Source: CAUJGP01 sp964612425
GTDB lineage: Bacteria; Bdellovibrionota; Bdellovibrionia; Bdellovibrionales; Bdellovibrionaceae
DNA length: 12,577 nucleotides
Direction: 5' to 3'
NCBI GenBank assembly: GCA_964612425.1
Contig: CAZTDX010000084.1
Location: 1 to 12,577 of the forward strand
This document shows positions 1 through 6,611 of this stretch, piece by piece. The notes beneath the pieces are model-generated. The model was given only the letters and a program-made list of their open reading frames with translations, searched no databases and was not told the origin of the DNA. The translations under genes and the position numbers were made by a program. Numbering within the stretch: position 1 is the first letter of the stretch; the number at the start of each line of letters is the position of its first letter.

Positions 1-1059
1 ATAGCAACCGCCATTTACCCAAAGAAAAGTTGGTTTCGATCTTATGTGAGACTCAATGATTTTAGCAGGTCAAGGTACATTAGGTCCGTTGCTTCTGATT
101 CTGGAAAAGCTTTTGTGTGGACTCTTGATAATAAGGGCTATGCTGTCATTGAAAAAAGTTTGCCAAAACTCTTTAGCACCGGATTCAAATCAGAAAATCA
201 ATTTCATGATTTTCTGGTCACAGCAATTCATTTAGGCGAATGGCTCTCCTGTACGCCCAAAGGATGTGCCACATTCTCTGAGCAGGAACTTCGCCGGATT
301 CACCAAGATTGTTATCCGAAGTGGGTTCCAATTACTGATACTCACAGGCCTGATGGATATTGGAAGGTTGTCGAAGGTGGCAACGGGCAATCCAAAGTAA
401 TTGCTCTGGAAGTTGAATTGTCACTGAAGTCACCTTCGGAATACCGCGAGCTGGGCGAGTTTTATGGCCCACACAATGGTGCGGCTCAAGTTCTATGGGT
501 TACAAAATCAGAATCATCGGCAAAGTATATTCTTAAGCATCTTGTGAGTGGCTTCGATGGAGACAACAACATCCATAGCTTTGTCAGTTTAGACCAGTAT
601 TACGAGACTCAGTGGCAATCAAAAATAATGGTTGGCAAAGATCAAGGAACTACTATCGCCAATTTATTGGGAAACATCGGCGAAAGTCCTACGAAAGATC
701 TTTCGGCAATGTTTTGTCTAGATGGACGAAAAAGCCCTTTGATTTCAACTACGAAAGAACACATCAGGAAACACGATTTCGGGGGCAGTAGAAGATATAT
801 GGACCACGAAATATATAGGTTGAGGAAAATGAAAAAATATTTTCTTGTATTGGGTTTACTAGGACTATGTGGATGTATGACAATGAAGTCCAATAAACAG
901 AATGATACTAATAAATCAAATAAAGACGAATCAAAAGCTCCATTTTTAACATCACCAAAAGTTAGAAAAGTCTGGATTCCTGAAAAAATCGAGAACGACA
1001 AATTTATCGAAGGACATTGGATGTGGGTATTAGAAAGGACGAGCACATGGAGCCAGTAA
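1..1059 (+). CDS. Replication-relaxation family protein of an integrative element, 5' partial, reading in frame into a lipoprotein
   Basis: The reading frame is open from the first base, so the gene starts upstream; the GTG at 46 is probably an internal valine. Counting that GTG as residue 1, the segment contains a DNA-binding-type beta region ending in a KAFVWTLDNKGY stretch (21-32), then PDGYW (102-106) and ALEVELSLK (120-128). That order, PD followed about 20 residues later by ExE and a lysine, matches the conserved core of Replic_Relax/MobC-like proteins of mobilisable elements and also resembles a PD-(D/E)xK nuclease core. Family knowledge places such proteins in plasmid or conjugative-element DNA processing. 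A conserved-looking LDGRKSP motif lies near residues 225-231. No stop codon separates this protein from the lipoprotein beginning at 829, so the upstream product either carries a lipoprotein as C-terminal extension or its stop was lost. Family call fairly confident; precise role unknown. Confidence 0.6.
   Translation: MATAIYPKKSWFRSYVRLNDFSRSRYIRSVASDSGKAFVWTLDNKGYAVIEKSLPKLFSTGFKSENQFHDFLVTAIHLGEWLSCTPKGCATFSEQELRRIHQDCYPKWVPITDTHRPDGYWKVVEGGNGQSKVIALEVELSLKSPSEYRELGEFYGPHNGAAQVLWVTKSESSAKYILKHLVSGFDGDNNIHSFVSLDQYYETQWQSKIMVGKDQGTTIANLLGNIGESPTKDLSAMFCLDGRKSPLISTTKEHIRKHDFGGSRRYMDHEIYRLRKMKKYFLVLGLLGLCGCMTMKSNKQNDTNKSNKDESKAPFLTSPKVRKVWIPEKIENDKFIEGHWMWVLERTSTWSQ
829..1059 (+). CDS. Small lipoprotein of the integrative element, internal start
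   Basis: An ATG at 829 is preceded by TGAGGAAA and opens a 76-residue protein with a textbook lipoprotein signal: MKK, a hydrophobic stretch of Leu/Gly/Val, and the lipobox LCGC with Cys16 as predicted lipidation site. The mature part starts with a polar Asn/Lys-rich linker and ends in a compact segment with VWIPEKI and GHWMWVLE. It should be exported and anchored in the outer membrane. It lies in the same frame as the preceding replication-relaxation gene with no stop between, yet its signal peptide makes sense only if translation starts at 829. Small lipoproteins of this kind (TraV or VirB7-like) occur in type IV secretion systems; that role is inference. The 3' end overlaps the next gene by 13 bp. 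Confidence 0.6.
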   Translation: MKKYFLVLGLLGLCGCMTMKSNKQNDTNKSNKDESKAPFLTSPKVRKVWIPEKIENDKFIEGHWMWVLERTSTWSQ

Positions 1060-1598
1060 AAAATAATTCTGAATTGGAGTTAACAGAAAAACGCTCCAAC
1101 TCGTCGGCATCTAAAATTGATCGTGTGGTGCTCGATCCTGCAACCATGGAAGCTGTTAAGAAATTGTCGGACCAAGTGAAAAATGCATTAGGCGATTTAA
1201 TCGAAGTGACACAGAAGGAAGTTATCAATTTCCTTTTGCAAGAGAGGTCCCAACCATTCACTGAATTGGAAATTGCAAAAATAAAGGAGCGCAATTTTGA
1301 CATTGTAAGAGCACTGCAACACGCCACTGAAGAAGCAAGAAAAGCTAAAAATGAAGGGAAAGACCTGTCGGTTAATGAAATCCTAAAATATTTTCAGACG
1401 CCTATTGTTATTGAGAAATCGCCCTCAGTAAATCGTCGGGGTCGAAAGAAAAAAATAAATACACCGACGGAATCAAATGAGCCAAGCATCGTCGATTCTG
1501 GGGCTAAATTAACAACTGAACGGGCAAATAAAGGCAGTTCCATTTTTCAGAATCAGGACTCAAGAATTGAGATAAACAGCTCCCATTTAGGGAGGTAA
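1047..1598 (+). CDS. Hypothetical charged protein of the integrative element
   Basis: The protein has 183 residues from ATG 1047, chosen because AAAGGA at 1034-1039 sits 7 bases upstream; an earlier in-frame ATG at 1017 has no such site. The N-terminal third is polar, then comes a predicted helical region (LDPATMEAVKKLSDQV, later ALGDLIEVTQKEVINFLL and a Glu/Lys-rich helix), and the C-terminal part is a low-complexity tail with a basic patch RRGRKKK. I do not recognise the family. The basic patch, helical core and place between a relaxation-type gene and the excisionase suggest a small DNA-binding accessory protein of the element, for example a relaxosome component, but this is inference. It overlaps the lipoprotein end by 13 bp and is followed by the excisionase 7 bp later, so it belongs to one transcription unit. 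Confidence 0.6.
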   Translation: MEPVKNNSELELTEKRSNSSASKIDRVVLDPATMEAVKKLSDQVKNALGDLIEVTQKEVINFLLQERSQPFTELEIAKIKERNFDIVRALQHATEEARKAKNEGKDLSVNEILKYFQTPIVIEKSPSVNRRGRKKKINTPTESNEPSIVDSGAKLTTERANKGSSIFQNQDSRIEINSSHLGR

Positions 1599-1605
1599 AA
1601 TCACC

Positions 1606-1860
1606 TTGATTTGTGAGGGAAAAATGGCGATTATGCCTTCCAAGGGTTTAACAAATGTTGAGCCCACGATCTTTGAAAATCGAATAGTCTGTGAGTGGTT
1701 ATCATCTGCCCAGGTTGCTGCTTATTTTGGAATTTCTGAGAATGCTTTGCGAATAATGGTTTATCGCAGGCAAATCAAGTTTTCCAAATTGGGTCGGCGA
1801 CTTCGATTTCATATAAAGGATGTACAGGCTCTCTTAAATTCGAAGGGAGCCCAACGATGA
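1606..1860 (+). CDS. Excisionase-like helix-turn-helix protein (MerR/HTH_17 type)
   Basis: An 84-residue protein with a MerR-like winged HTH of the excisionase type: WLSSAQVAAYFGISENALRI at about 30-49 (helix-turn-helix), then a wing with KLGRRLRFHIKDVQALL. Proteins of this form bind attachment-site arms as recombination directionality factors or help control the integrase. The TTG at 1606 is favoured because GGGAGGT (1590-1596) lies 9 bases upstream; an alternative ATG at 1624 has GAGGGA only 3 bases before it and would give 78 residues with the same domain. Its stop overlaps the start of the integrase (ATGA, 1857-1860), implying translational coupling and a shared job in excision and integration. 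Confidence 0.8.
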   Translation: MICEGKMAIMPSKGLTNVEPTIFENRIVCEWLSSAQVAAYFGISENALRIMVYRRQIKFSKLGRRLRFHIKDVQALLNSKGAQR

Positions 1861-2957
1861 TCAAATCCTATATGAAAGATGGGAAAAAGTTTTATGAAGT
1901 TTATATTGCCGAACGCGATGACAATAAGAAACTTGTTGCGCGCAGAAAAAGAGGAATTACTTCCGAGAGAGAAGCTAAAGAAGTTGAATATCAATTTAAA
2001 GCTGAAGTCAGAAAATGTATCGAAGAGCGGCCGGTAGTAAGTTGGCCGATGTGGCACGAGGAAGTGCTAAAGCGAATTCGACTTCAGTTTAAGACCTCAA
2101 CAGTGGTGAATTACGACGGTTATCTTAAGAAGTGGATTCCTCAAAGTTGGCAAGAAAAAGGACTTGATAAAATTACGACAGAAGATGTGTACGAAATGAT
2201 TCAATGTTCAAGTGAGAGACTTGGTTCTATTTCGCAAAAGAATTTATTAAAGATGCTGCGAAAGATGTTTCAAATGGCAATTGATGACGGTTTGATAACG
2301 AAGAATCCCACAAAAGGGATTGTGATTAAAACCGCTCAAGCCATGCAGAAAGTTTTAACGGCAAGAGAAGTGGATTTGCTTCTGCGAAATGCCAAGGACA
2401 CAAATCACCGCTTTTACCATGTTTGGGCCTTTGCTTTGAAGACAGGCATGAGATCCGGCGAAATGTATGCGCTAAAAAATAGCGATGTGGATTTAGACGC
2501 TGGATTGATTTCAGTAAATAAGCAATGGACCAATAAGGATGGGACGCATGAACTCAAAACGGGAGATTGGCGAGTTGTACCGATCAGTACCGACCTAAAG
2601 GAGCTAATTCTGGAATTGAGAACGTTTCAAGGTTCAGACCATGAGTTTGTGTTACCAAGATTGATGGAGTGGACCCATGGGGATCAAGCCAAGATATTGA
2701 GGGATTTTTGTCTTTCGATTGGCATCACCTCGGTGAAGTTTCATGACCTCAGAGCCACCTTTATTACCAACATGCTTGCCCAAGGTGTTCCCCTCGTTAA
2801 AGTTATGGCCATTGTCGGTCATAAAAAGATGGAGACGACGGACATTTATTTACGACTTGCTGGTGTGGATGTAAAAGGAGCAACGGAGGCCTTGGGATAT
2901 GCGGTTCCGAAGCAAAGCGGCGAAAACGTTATTTCAGTACATTTCGGAAAATCGTGA
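1857..2957 (+). CDS. int: Tyrosine recombinase / phage-type integrase
   Basis: A complete 366-residue site-specific tyrosine recombinase. An N-terminal arm-binding-type segment (about 1-55) is followed by a SAM-like core-binding domain (about 60-160, including NYDGYLKKWIP and NLLKMLRKMFQMAIDDGLI) and the catalytic domain (about 165-350). All expected active-site residues are visible: Arg199 (TGMRSGE), Lys234 (HELKTGDW), His296 and Arg299 (HDLR), His322 (GHKKM) and the nucleophile Tyr331 (TTDIYLRL). It should catalyse integration and excision of the element through strand exchange at att sites. The ATG start overlaps the excisionase stop, so the two are co-translated. Being the last gene, it marks the right end of the element. 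A second, truncated relative lies at 3970-4458. Confidence 0.93.
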   Translation: MIKSYMKDGKKFYEVYIAERDDNKKLVARRKRGITSEREAKEVEYQFKAEVRKCIEERPVVSWPMWHEEVLKRIRLQFKTSTVVNYDGYLKKWIPQSWQEKGLDKITTEDVYEMIQCSSERLGSISQKNLLKMLRKMFQMAIDDGLITKNPTKGIVIKTAQAMQKVLTAREVDLLLRNAKDTNHRFYHVWAFALKTGMRSGEMYALKNSDVDLDAGLISVNKQWTNKDGTHELKTGDWRVVPISTDLKELILELRTFQGSDHEFVLPRLMEWTHGDQAKILRDFCLSIGITSVKFHDLRATFITNMLAQGVPLVKVMAIVGHKKMETTDIYLRLAGVDVKGATEALGYAVPKQSGENVISVHFGKS

Positions 2958-3007
2958 AATTCAAGATGACAGATGATGACAAACAGACTATAGTTGCGAG
3001 TGATTTC

Positions 3008-3036
3008 GGTGACTTACGTGCCAAACGTCAGTCACC
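3008..3036. repeat. Imperfect 12-bp inverted repeat downstream of the integrase
   Basis: GGTGACTTACGT at 3008-3019 and ACGTCAGTCACC at 3025-3036 are inverted copies with one mismatch, separated by GCCAA. It lies 50 bp past the integrase stop. No T-run follows, so it is a poor terminator. Its arm and spacer size resemble a tyrosine recombinase core site, so it is a candidate attP/attR core; that is inference. The rest of 2958-3163 shows nothing else recognisable. Confidence 0.45.
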
Positions 3037-3163
3037 CCATTTACAACTCTATTCGAACCAAAAACACATTAAAGAACCCCCGTTATTGATGTAGACCCAA
3101 AATTTTATCCGCGTAGTCAGGTCATATGCGTAACTCCTGGGTTAACTAGTCCATCTATACTTC

Positions 3164-3574
3164 TTAAGGCTTATTACCACTGAAATCCCAACACTTCACA
3201 CCATCTGCATCCAAAGCGCAGGTATGGTATCCCCCCGCAGAAACCTGAGTTGGCTTATTGAGCACTGGGACGTTGGCTTGCCCATAATAGCCCTCACCTC
3301 AGCACTTCACACCATCTGCATCCAAAGCACAGGAATAATTTTCTCCTGCTGAAACCTGAGTTGGCTTATTGAGCGCTGGGACGGTAATTTGCGCAACACC
3401 ATTGTAACCCCAACACTTCACTCCTTCTGCCTCCAGAGCGCAGGCATGATAGTTCCCCACACTGATTTGGATAACTTTGTTAACATTCTGTCCTATGTCC
3501 GCAGCTCTGCAATTTTGAGTGTAAAGCTCCGCGCTTGCAAATATAGCTAGAAAAAATGCTATCAAGTTTTTCAT
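3164..3574 (-). pseudogene. Secreted RCC1-repeat protein broken by a nonsense codon
   Basis: On the minus strand an ATG at 3574, preceded by AGGAG five bases upstream, opens a protein with a signal peptide (MKN, hydrophobic core, Ala-rich end) followed by RCC1-type repeats: NYHACALEAEGVKCWGYNG, NYSCALDADGVKC and YHTCALDADGVKCW, spaced exactly 37 residues (111 bp) apart. The frame is stopped at 3299-3301 (TGA) exactly where the other repeats have Trp after GVKC, i.e. TGG to TGA. Past that stop the same frame continues as GEGYYGQANVPVLNKPTQ and another repeat until a stop at 3164-3166. RCC1 propellers normally need about seven blades, so even with read-through only about three repeats remain. 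It is an exported beta-propeller remnant, original ligand unknown; a truncated 91-residue product could still be made. Confidence 0.75.
3191..3440. repeat. 111-bp tandem units inside the RCC1 remnant
   Basis: The stretch ACTTCACACCATCTGCATCC starts at 3193 and again at 3304, and a diverged copy starts at 3415, a constant period of 111 bp. The two downstream units also share AAACCTGAGTTGGCTTATTG. The high nucleotide identity of the last two units suggests recent unit duplication or gene conversion. Confidence 0.8.
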
Positions 3575-3697
3575 AAAAGCTCCTAAATATAGAATGCCAT
3601 TCCATACGTTTTGGGATTAATTTCCCATATTATCAACCAGAAGGTATCTTAGGAGATGAATATAGTGCATTTTGAGGAAGTTTTAAACTGTTATTAT

Positions 3698-3950
3698 TTA
3701 GACATTCGGCCCATAAAAGGGGATAGAAGATATAGACTCGAATTGATTGACGATATTTAAAGCCTTTCCCATCACCTCCGGCTTAACAGCTAGGATGAAT
3801 CGAATAGGAATCGGAAAGCTCATCACCCATTGCCTGATACGCTGATATGGGAGAACCGAGTCCACCAGGTGAGTGGCCACCTCATTCATTCGCCACCCTC
3901 CGCAGGAGACCCCCCCCTGCGTTAGCAACTAACCGCTGCATAAATGCGAC
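3698..3950 (-). pseudogene. Remnant of an IS91/IS801-type transposase
   Basis: Read on the minus strand, 3743-3900 encodes SCGGWRMNEVATHLVDSV, then LPYQRIRQWVMSFPIPIRFI and KPEVMGKALNIVNQ. This matches, in order, the family pattern CPSCGGRRM - AAHLVD - VLP - VRQWVLSLP - LRYLLA - VLGIV that follows the zinc-binding domain of IS91-like Y2 (HUH) transposases. Further upstream a degraded VAF at 3942-3950 corresponds to the usual VAFSCKGRGFCPSC region, but stops and an eight-base C homopolymer (3910-3917) disrupt the frame. Downstream of NIVNQ the similarity ends and the frame closes at 3698. The catalytic tyrosines and most of the protein are missing, so it cannot be active. It abuts the truncated integrase at 3970. 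Family assignment rests on remembered consensus motifs. Confidence 0.65.
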
Positions 3951-3969
3951 TCCACTAAACTCGGGTCAG

Positions 3970-4458
3970 ATCAATAAACAATGGACCAATAAAGATGGAT
4001 TCCATGAACTTAAAACTGGTGACTGTCGTGTGGTTCCAATTAGTAAAGATTTAAAGTCTTTGTTGATGGAACTCAAAACAAATCAATCGAGTGATTCTCT
4101 TCAATCATCATTACCGATGAATGGAAAGGATTCCGGCGAATTTGTTTTGCCACGACTGATGGAGTGGACACATGGTGATCAGGCAAGAGTTCTTAGAGAG
4201 TTTTGTGAGTCTATTAGAATTTCATCGATTAAGTTCCATGATCTTCGCGCAACCTTTATTACAAACATGCTTGCTCAAGGCGTTCCGTTGGTAAAAGTTA
4301 TGGCCATTGTTGGTCATAAGAAAATGGAAACAACGGATATTTATTTGAGATTGGCAGGCGTTGATATTAAGGGTGCGACCGAGGCTCTTGGTTATGCTGT
4401 ACCTCATGAGGTTGATCAATCAAATGTAATTTCAATTAATTTTACGGGCCGTAAATAG
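3970..4458 (+). pseudogene. C-terminal half of a second tyrosine recombinase
   Basis: From INKQWTNKDG at 3970 onward, 162 residues align with residues about 220-366 of the integrase at 1857. Conserved are the Lys motif (HELKTGD), HDLRATFITNMLAQGVPL, VGHKKMETTDIYLRLAG and the ending ATEALGYAVP. The first catalytic Arg (TGMRSGE) and the entire core-binding domain are absent, so it is not functional alone. A 13-residue insertion lies before EFVLPRLMEW. Most nucleotide differences from the intact copy are synonymous, showing that both were once functional relatives rather than a recent duplicate. The frame is open upstream to 3847, but that part overlaps the IS91 remnant on the other strand and has no integrase similarity. 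The break point is therefore about 3965. Confidence 0.85.
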
Positions 4459-4504
4459 GATTCGGCCCTACATAAACTTTTGAAGTCAGTTTTCTAGTGA
4501 TGAT

Positions 4505-4529
4505 ACCAGGGTAAATAAATCTTAGGGTT
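4505..4529. repeat. Left copy of an imperfect inverted repeat bracketing the TA cassette
   Basis: The 25 bases beginning ACCAGGGTAAA match, in inverted orientation, 8582-8606 at 21 of 25 positions, with the first 11 identical. It lies between the integrase remnant and the abiE operator. Read on the minus strand both copies can encode TLR(F/S)(I/V)YPG, so the pair might instead be a remnant of duplicated coding sequence. Confidence 0.5.
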
Positions 4530-4573
4530 CTGCGTGCCGGGCTGGCCTGGACTTGTCGTTAAGGGTCTTTACT

Positions 4574-4602
4574 TGTCACAAAAATGTGCTATTATTGTGA
4601 CA
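4574..4602 (+). promoter_or_regulatory. Palindromic operator and extended -10 of the abiE operon
   Basis: TGTCACAA (4574-4581) and TTGTGACA (4595-4602) form a perfect inverted repeat whose half-site centres are 21 bp apart, two helical turns. Between and touching the arms lies TGCTATTAT (4587-4595), a good extended -10; the matching -35 region around 4567-4573 is weak. AbiEi proteins are known to bind inverted repeats at their own promoters and repress, so this is the likely autoregulatory site. The predicted transcription start would fall very near the ribosome binding site (AGGA, 4602-4605), so the exact -10 is uncertain. Confidence 0.65.
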
Positions 4603-4612
4603 GGAATTGATT

Positions 4613-5221
4613 ATGAAAAAGCCACAAGATATTGAAAATAGGGTATTAAATCGAATATATGGGTACGGTAGGGGTAACTGCTTTACTCCAGATCGCTTTT
4701 TAGATCTTGGATCGGACGAAGCTATCCGAAAAGGCTTGTCCCGACTTGAGACTAAGGGGACAATTCGAAGAGTTTGTAAGGGTGTATATGAGTACCCCAA
4801 ATTACATAAAGAGCTTGGTGTTCTTCCTACGAATATAGAACATTTCATTGATGCGATTTCATTAAGAGATAATATACAGGTTCAGCCTTCTGGCGCATTT
4901 GCTGCAAATTTGTTAGGACTTTCAGAACAGGTACCAGCTTTGATTGTGTATTTAACAGATGGTCGGGATAAAAATCTAAAGATTGGCAAAAGAACTATTA
5001 AGTTTAAGCGAACTAGTAATAAAGCAATGGCTGTTGCTGGAACAACTAGTGGCCTTGTTTTTGAAGCTCTAAAATTTATCGGTAAAGATAACCTTTCTGA
5101 ACAAATGATATCTAAGATACGAAAAAAATTAACAGAAAAAGATAAGGCAAAGCTTTTAATTGATATGAAATTTGCGCCAATATGGATGCATAAGATTTTA
5201 AGAAGTTTGGTGGAGACATAG
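4613..5221 (+). CDS. abiEi: AbiEi-type antitoxin (type IV toxin-antitoxin, DUF6088 family)
   Basis: A 202-residue protein from ATG 4613, selected because AGGA lies 7 bases upstream; a TTG at 4607 would put that site too close. Residues about 1-65 form a winged HTH (NRIYGYGRGNCFTPDRFLDLG, LSRLETKGTIRRVCKGVYEYP), the rest matches the AbiEi effector domain (IQVQPSGAFAANLLGLS, VYLTDGRDKNLKIGKRTIKFKR). AbiEi proteins repress their own operon and counteract the AbiEii nucleotidyltransferase without forming a stable complex, the defining trait of type IV systems. It is followed with no gap by the toxin gene, whose GTG start comes directly after this stop. The operator at 4574-4602 supports autoregulation. 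Residues are AT-rich in codon use, similar to the toxin. Confidence 0.88.
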   Translation: MKKPQDIENRVLNRIYGYGRGNCFTPDRFLDLGSDEAIRKGLSRLETKGTIRRVCKGVYEYPKLHKELGVLPTNIEHFIDAISLRDNIQVQPSGAFAANLLGLSEQVPALIVYLTDGRDKNLKIGKRTIKFKRTSNKAMAVAGTTSGLVFEALKFIGKDNLSEQMISKIRKKLTEKDKAKLLIDMKFAPIWMHKILRSLVET

Positions 5222-6238
5222 GTGAAAAAATTTAGTTCTCTTAGTAATGAAGAAAAATCGTCCTATTTGGATGTAGCATCTGAAAAGTTAGGATTGGCAA
5301 ACCAAATTATTGAAAAAGATTTTTGGGTCTGTTGGCTTTTAGAGAAACTGTTTTCTATTGCAGCAATAAGAGAAAATTTGACTTTTAAGGGTGGAACATC
5401 GCTTTCAAAGATTTATTCAGTAATAAATCGATTTTCAGAAGATATCGATATATCAATTGAGAAATCTTTTTTTGGATTTTTTGGAGATAAAGATCCAGAA
5501 AAAGTAGGGAGCAAAAAAAGAAATGAGTTGTTAAAAGAATTGACTATCAAATGTCAAAGTTTTGTTAAGGATGAACTGATCAAACTTCTAGAGGATAAAA
5601 TAAAACTTGAAATAAGTGGAGATTGGAATATTGGTCTTGATGAGAATGATCCTGATCAACAAACAATTTTGTTTCAGTATCCCTTGTCTACTTCGGTATC
5701 TACCGGTTACATACGACCCGCAGTAAAAATTGAAATAGGAGCAAGATCAGAGCATTGGCCAGTGAGCAATAAGATCATTACATCATATCTTAAACAATCA
5801 CTCTCCGATAAAATTCATGAAGATCCAATTGAGGTAAAAGTACTAAATATTGAGAGGACATTTTGGGAAAAAGCTACAATTTTGCACATGTATGCTCACT
5901 ATCCAACAGAAAAAGCTGTGCCTCTTCGTCAATCGAGACACTATTATGATTTTTGCTGTCTGATTGAATCTTCATATAGTGTAGAATCAGAAAAGTTAAC
6001 TGATCTACTTGAAAGAGTTGCACATCATAAATCAATTTATTTCCGTGCAGTATGGGCACAATATGAAATTGCAAAAAAAGGTTCACTTAAGCTTATACCA
6101 ACAAAGCATATTCTCGATAGTATGGAAGATGATTATAAAAAAATGGGTGAAATGTTTATTGGGTCACCACCAACTTGGAGTCATATAATTGAGGTCATAA
6201 CTAATTTTGAGCATCGCTTTAATAAAACTGATTCTTAG
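5222..6238 (+). CDS. abiEii: AbiEii/AbiGii nucleotidyltransferase toxin
   Basis: A 338-residue nucleotidyltransferase-fold toxin. Motif I is intact as FKGGTSLSK (55-63) followed by RFSEDIDISI (70-79), with Asp74 and Asp76 as metal ligands; the third acidic strand is VKIEIGAR (168-175). C-terminal motifs RTFWEKATILHMYAHYP (212-228) and RHYYDF (239-244, Asp243) are those of the AbiEii family. Studied members are NTP-transferases that halt growth, in mycobacterial relatives by adding nucleotides to tRNA, and cause abortive infection on phage attack. The start is GTG: GGAG at 5212-5215 is 6 bases upstream, the codon immediately follows the antitoxin stop, and translation should be coupled. All catalytic residues are present, so the toxin should be active. 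Confidence 0.92.
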   Translation: MKKFSSLSNEEKSSYLDVASEKLGLANQIIEKDFWVCWLLEKLFSIAAIRENLTFKGGTSLSKIYSVINRFSEDIDISIEKSFFGFFGDKDPEKVGSKKRNELLKELTIKCQSFVKDELIKLLEDKIKLEISGDWNIGLDENDPDQQTILFQYPLSTSVSTGYIRPAVKIEIGARSEHWPVSNKIITSYLKQSLSDKIHEDPIEVKVLNIERTFWEKATILHMYAHYPTEKAVPLRQSRHYYDFCCLIESSYSVESEKLTDLLERVAHHKSIYFRAVWAQYEIAKKGSLKLIPTKHILDSMEDDYKKMGEMFIGSPPTWSHIIEVITNFEHRFNKTDS

Positions 6239-6246
6239 GGTGATAA

Positions 6247-6564
6247 ATGAAGTTAAAAAAGAAAAGAAATACAAAAGTTGAGAATCGACTGGCAAACCTA
6301 AATGAAAAATTGGGAAAGCCAGATTTTGTGATGAAACAGATGTCTCATTATATGAAAGATGGTGATGTTGCTTCGATTACTGATTTGATTGCATCTTATA
6401 TTTCAAATTCTCCAAAGTATAAAAACCAGGAGCAGTTTGCAGAGGCCATAGGTACAACACGCCAAACACTCCATCGCATGCTTTCACATAGTGATGCTGT
6501 TTCGTTGAAAGTATTTTTTAATGCCATCGAACAAATCCATAGTGACAAAGAATCTAAAGCATAA
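6247..6564 (+). CDS. HigA-like HTH protein (probable addiction-module antidote family)
   Basis: A 105-residue basic protein. PDFVMKQMSHYMKDGDVASITDLIASYI (25-52) then QEQFAEAIGTTRQTLHRMLS (61-80) fits the small HTH family of addiction-module antidote or prophage DNA-binding proteins, which have a (D)PEF...AL..GD...I...L preface followed by a lambda-type HTH. The start lies 8 bp after the abiEii stop, with only a weak GGTG site (6239-6242), so it is probably co-transcribed and translationally coupled with abiE. No cognate HigB-type toxin gene is adjacent. It could be a second regulator of the abiE operon, or a stranded antitoxin. Family confident, role inference. Confidence 0.75.
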   Translation: MKLKKKRNTKVENRLANLNEKLGKPDFVMKQMSHYMKDGDVASITDLIASYISNSPKYKNQEQFAEAIGTTRQTLHRMLSHSDAVSLKVFFNAIEQIHSDKESKA

Positions 6565-6611
6565 ATTTAATAAGTTTACTGCCGTTGATCAGGGTAATAA
6601 AGAGGACTAAT

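Larger units (their letters stand above)
1..3040. mobile_element. Right end of an integrative/mobilisable element
   Basis: Five consecutive same-strand genes with tight or overlapping junctions end in the order excisionase then integrase, the usual terminal module of an integrative element, preceded by a replication-relaxation type gene and a lipoprotein. The left end lies outside the window. The right limit is not defined: no tRNA or duplicated att sequence is visible, and 3040 is placed just past the inverted repeat that follows the integrase. Confidence 0.5.

Noticed and set aside
3052..3059. TTCGAACC resembling a tRNA T-loop
   Set aside because: No T-stem, acceptor or anticodon arm can be folded on either strand.
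3847..3969. Upstream extension of the truncated integrase frame to an ATG at 3847
   Set aside because: The 41 codons have Pro/Arg-rich, non-integrase composition and overlap the IS91 remnant on the opposite strand; integrase similarity begins only at 3970.
4018..4029. GGTGACTGTCGT, similar to the arms of the inverted repeat at 3008-3036
   Set aside because: It lies in the conserved integrase coding sequence (TGDCRV) and is a single arm without partner.
3704..4468. Nine-base direct repeat ATTCGGCCC at 3704 and 4460 flanking the transposase and integrase remnants
   Set aside because: Nine-base matches are expected many times by chance in a window of this size.
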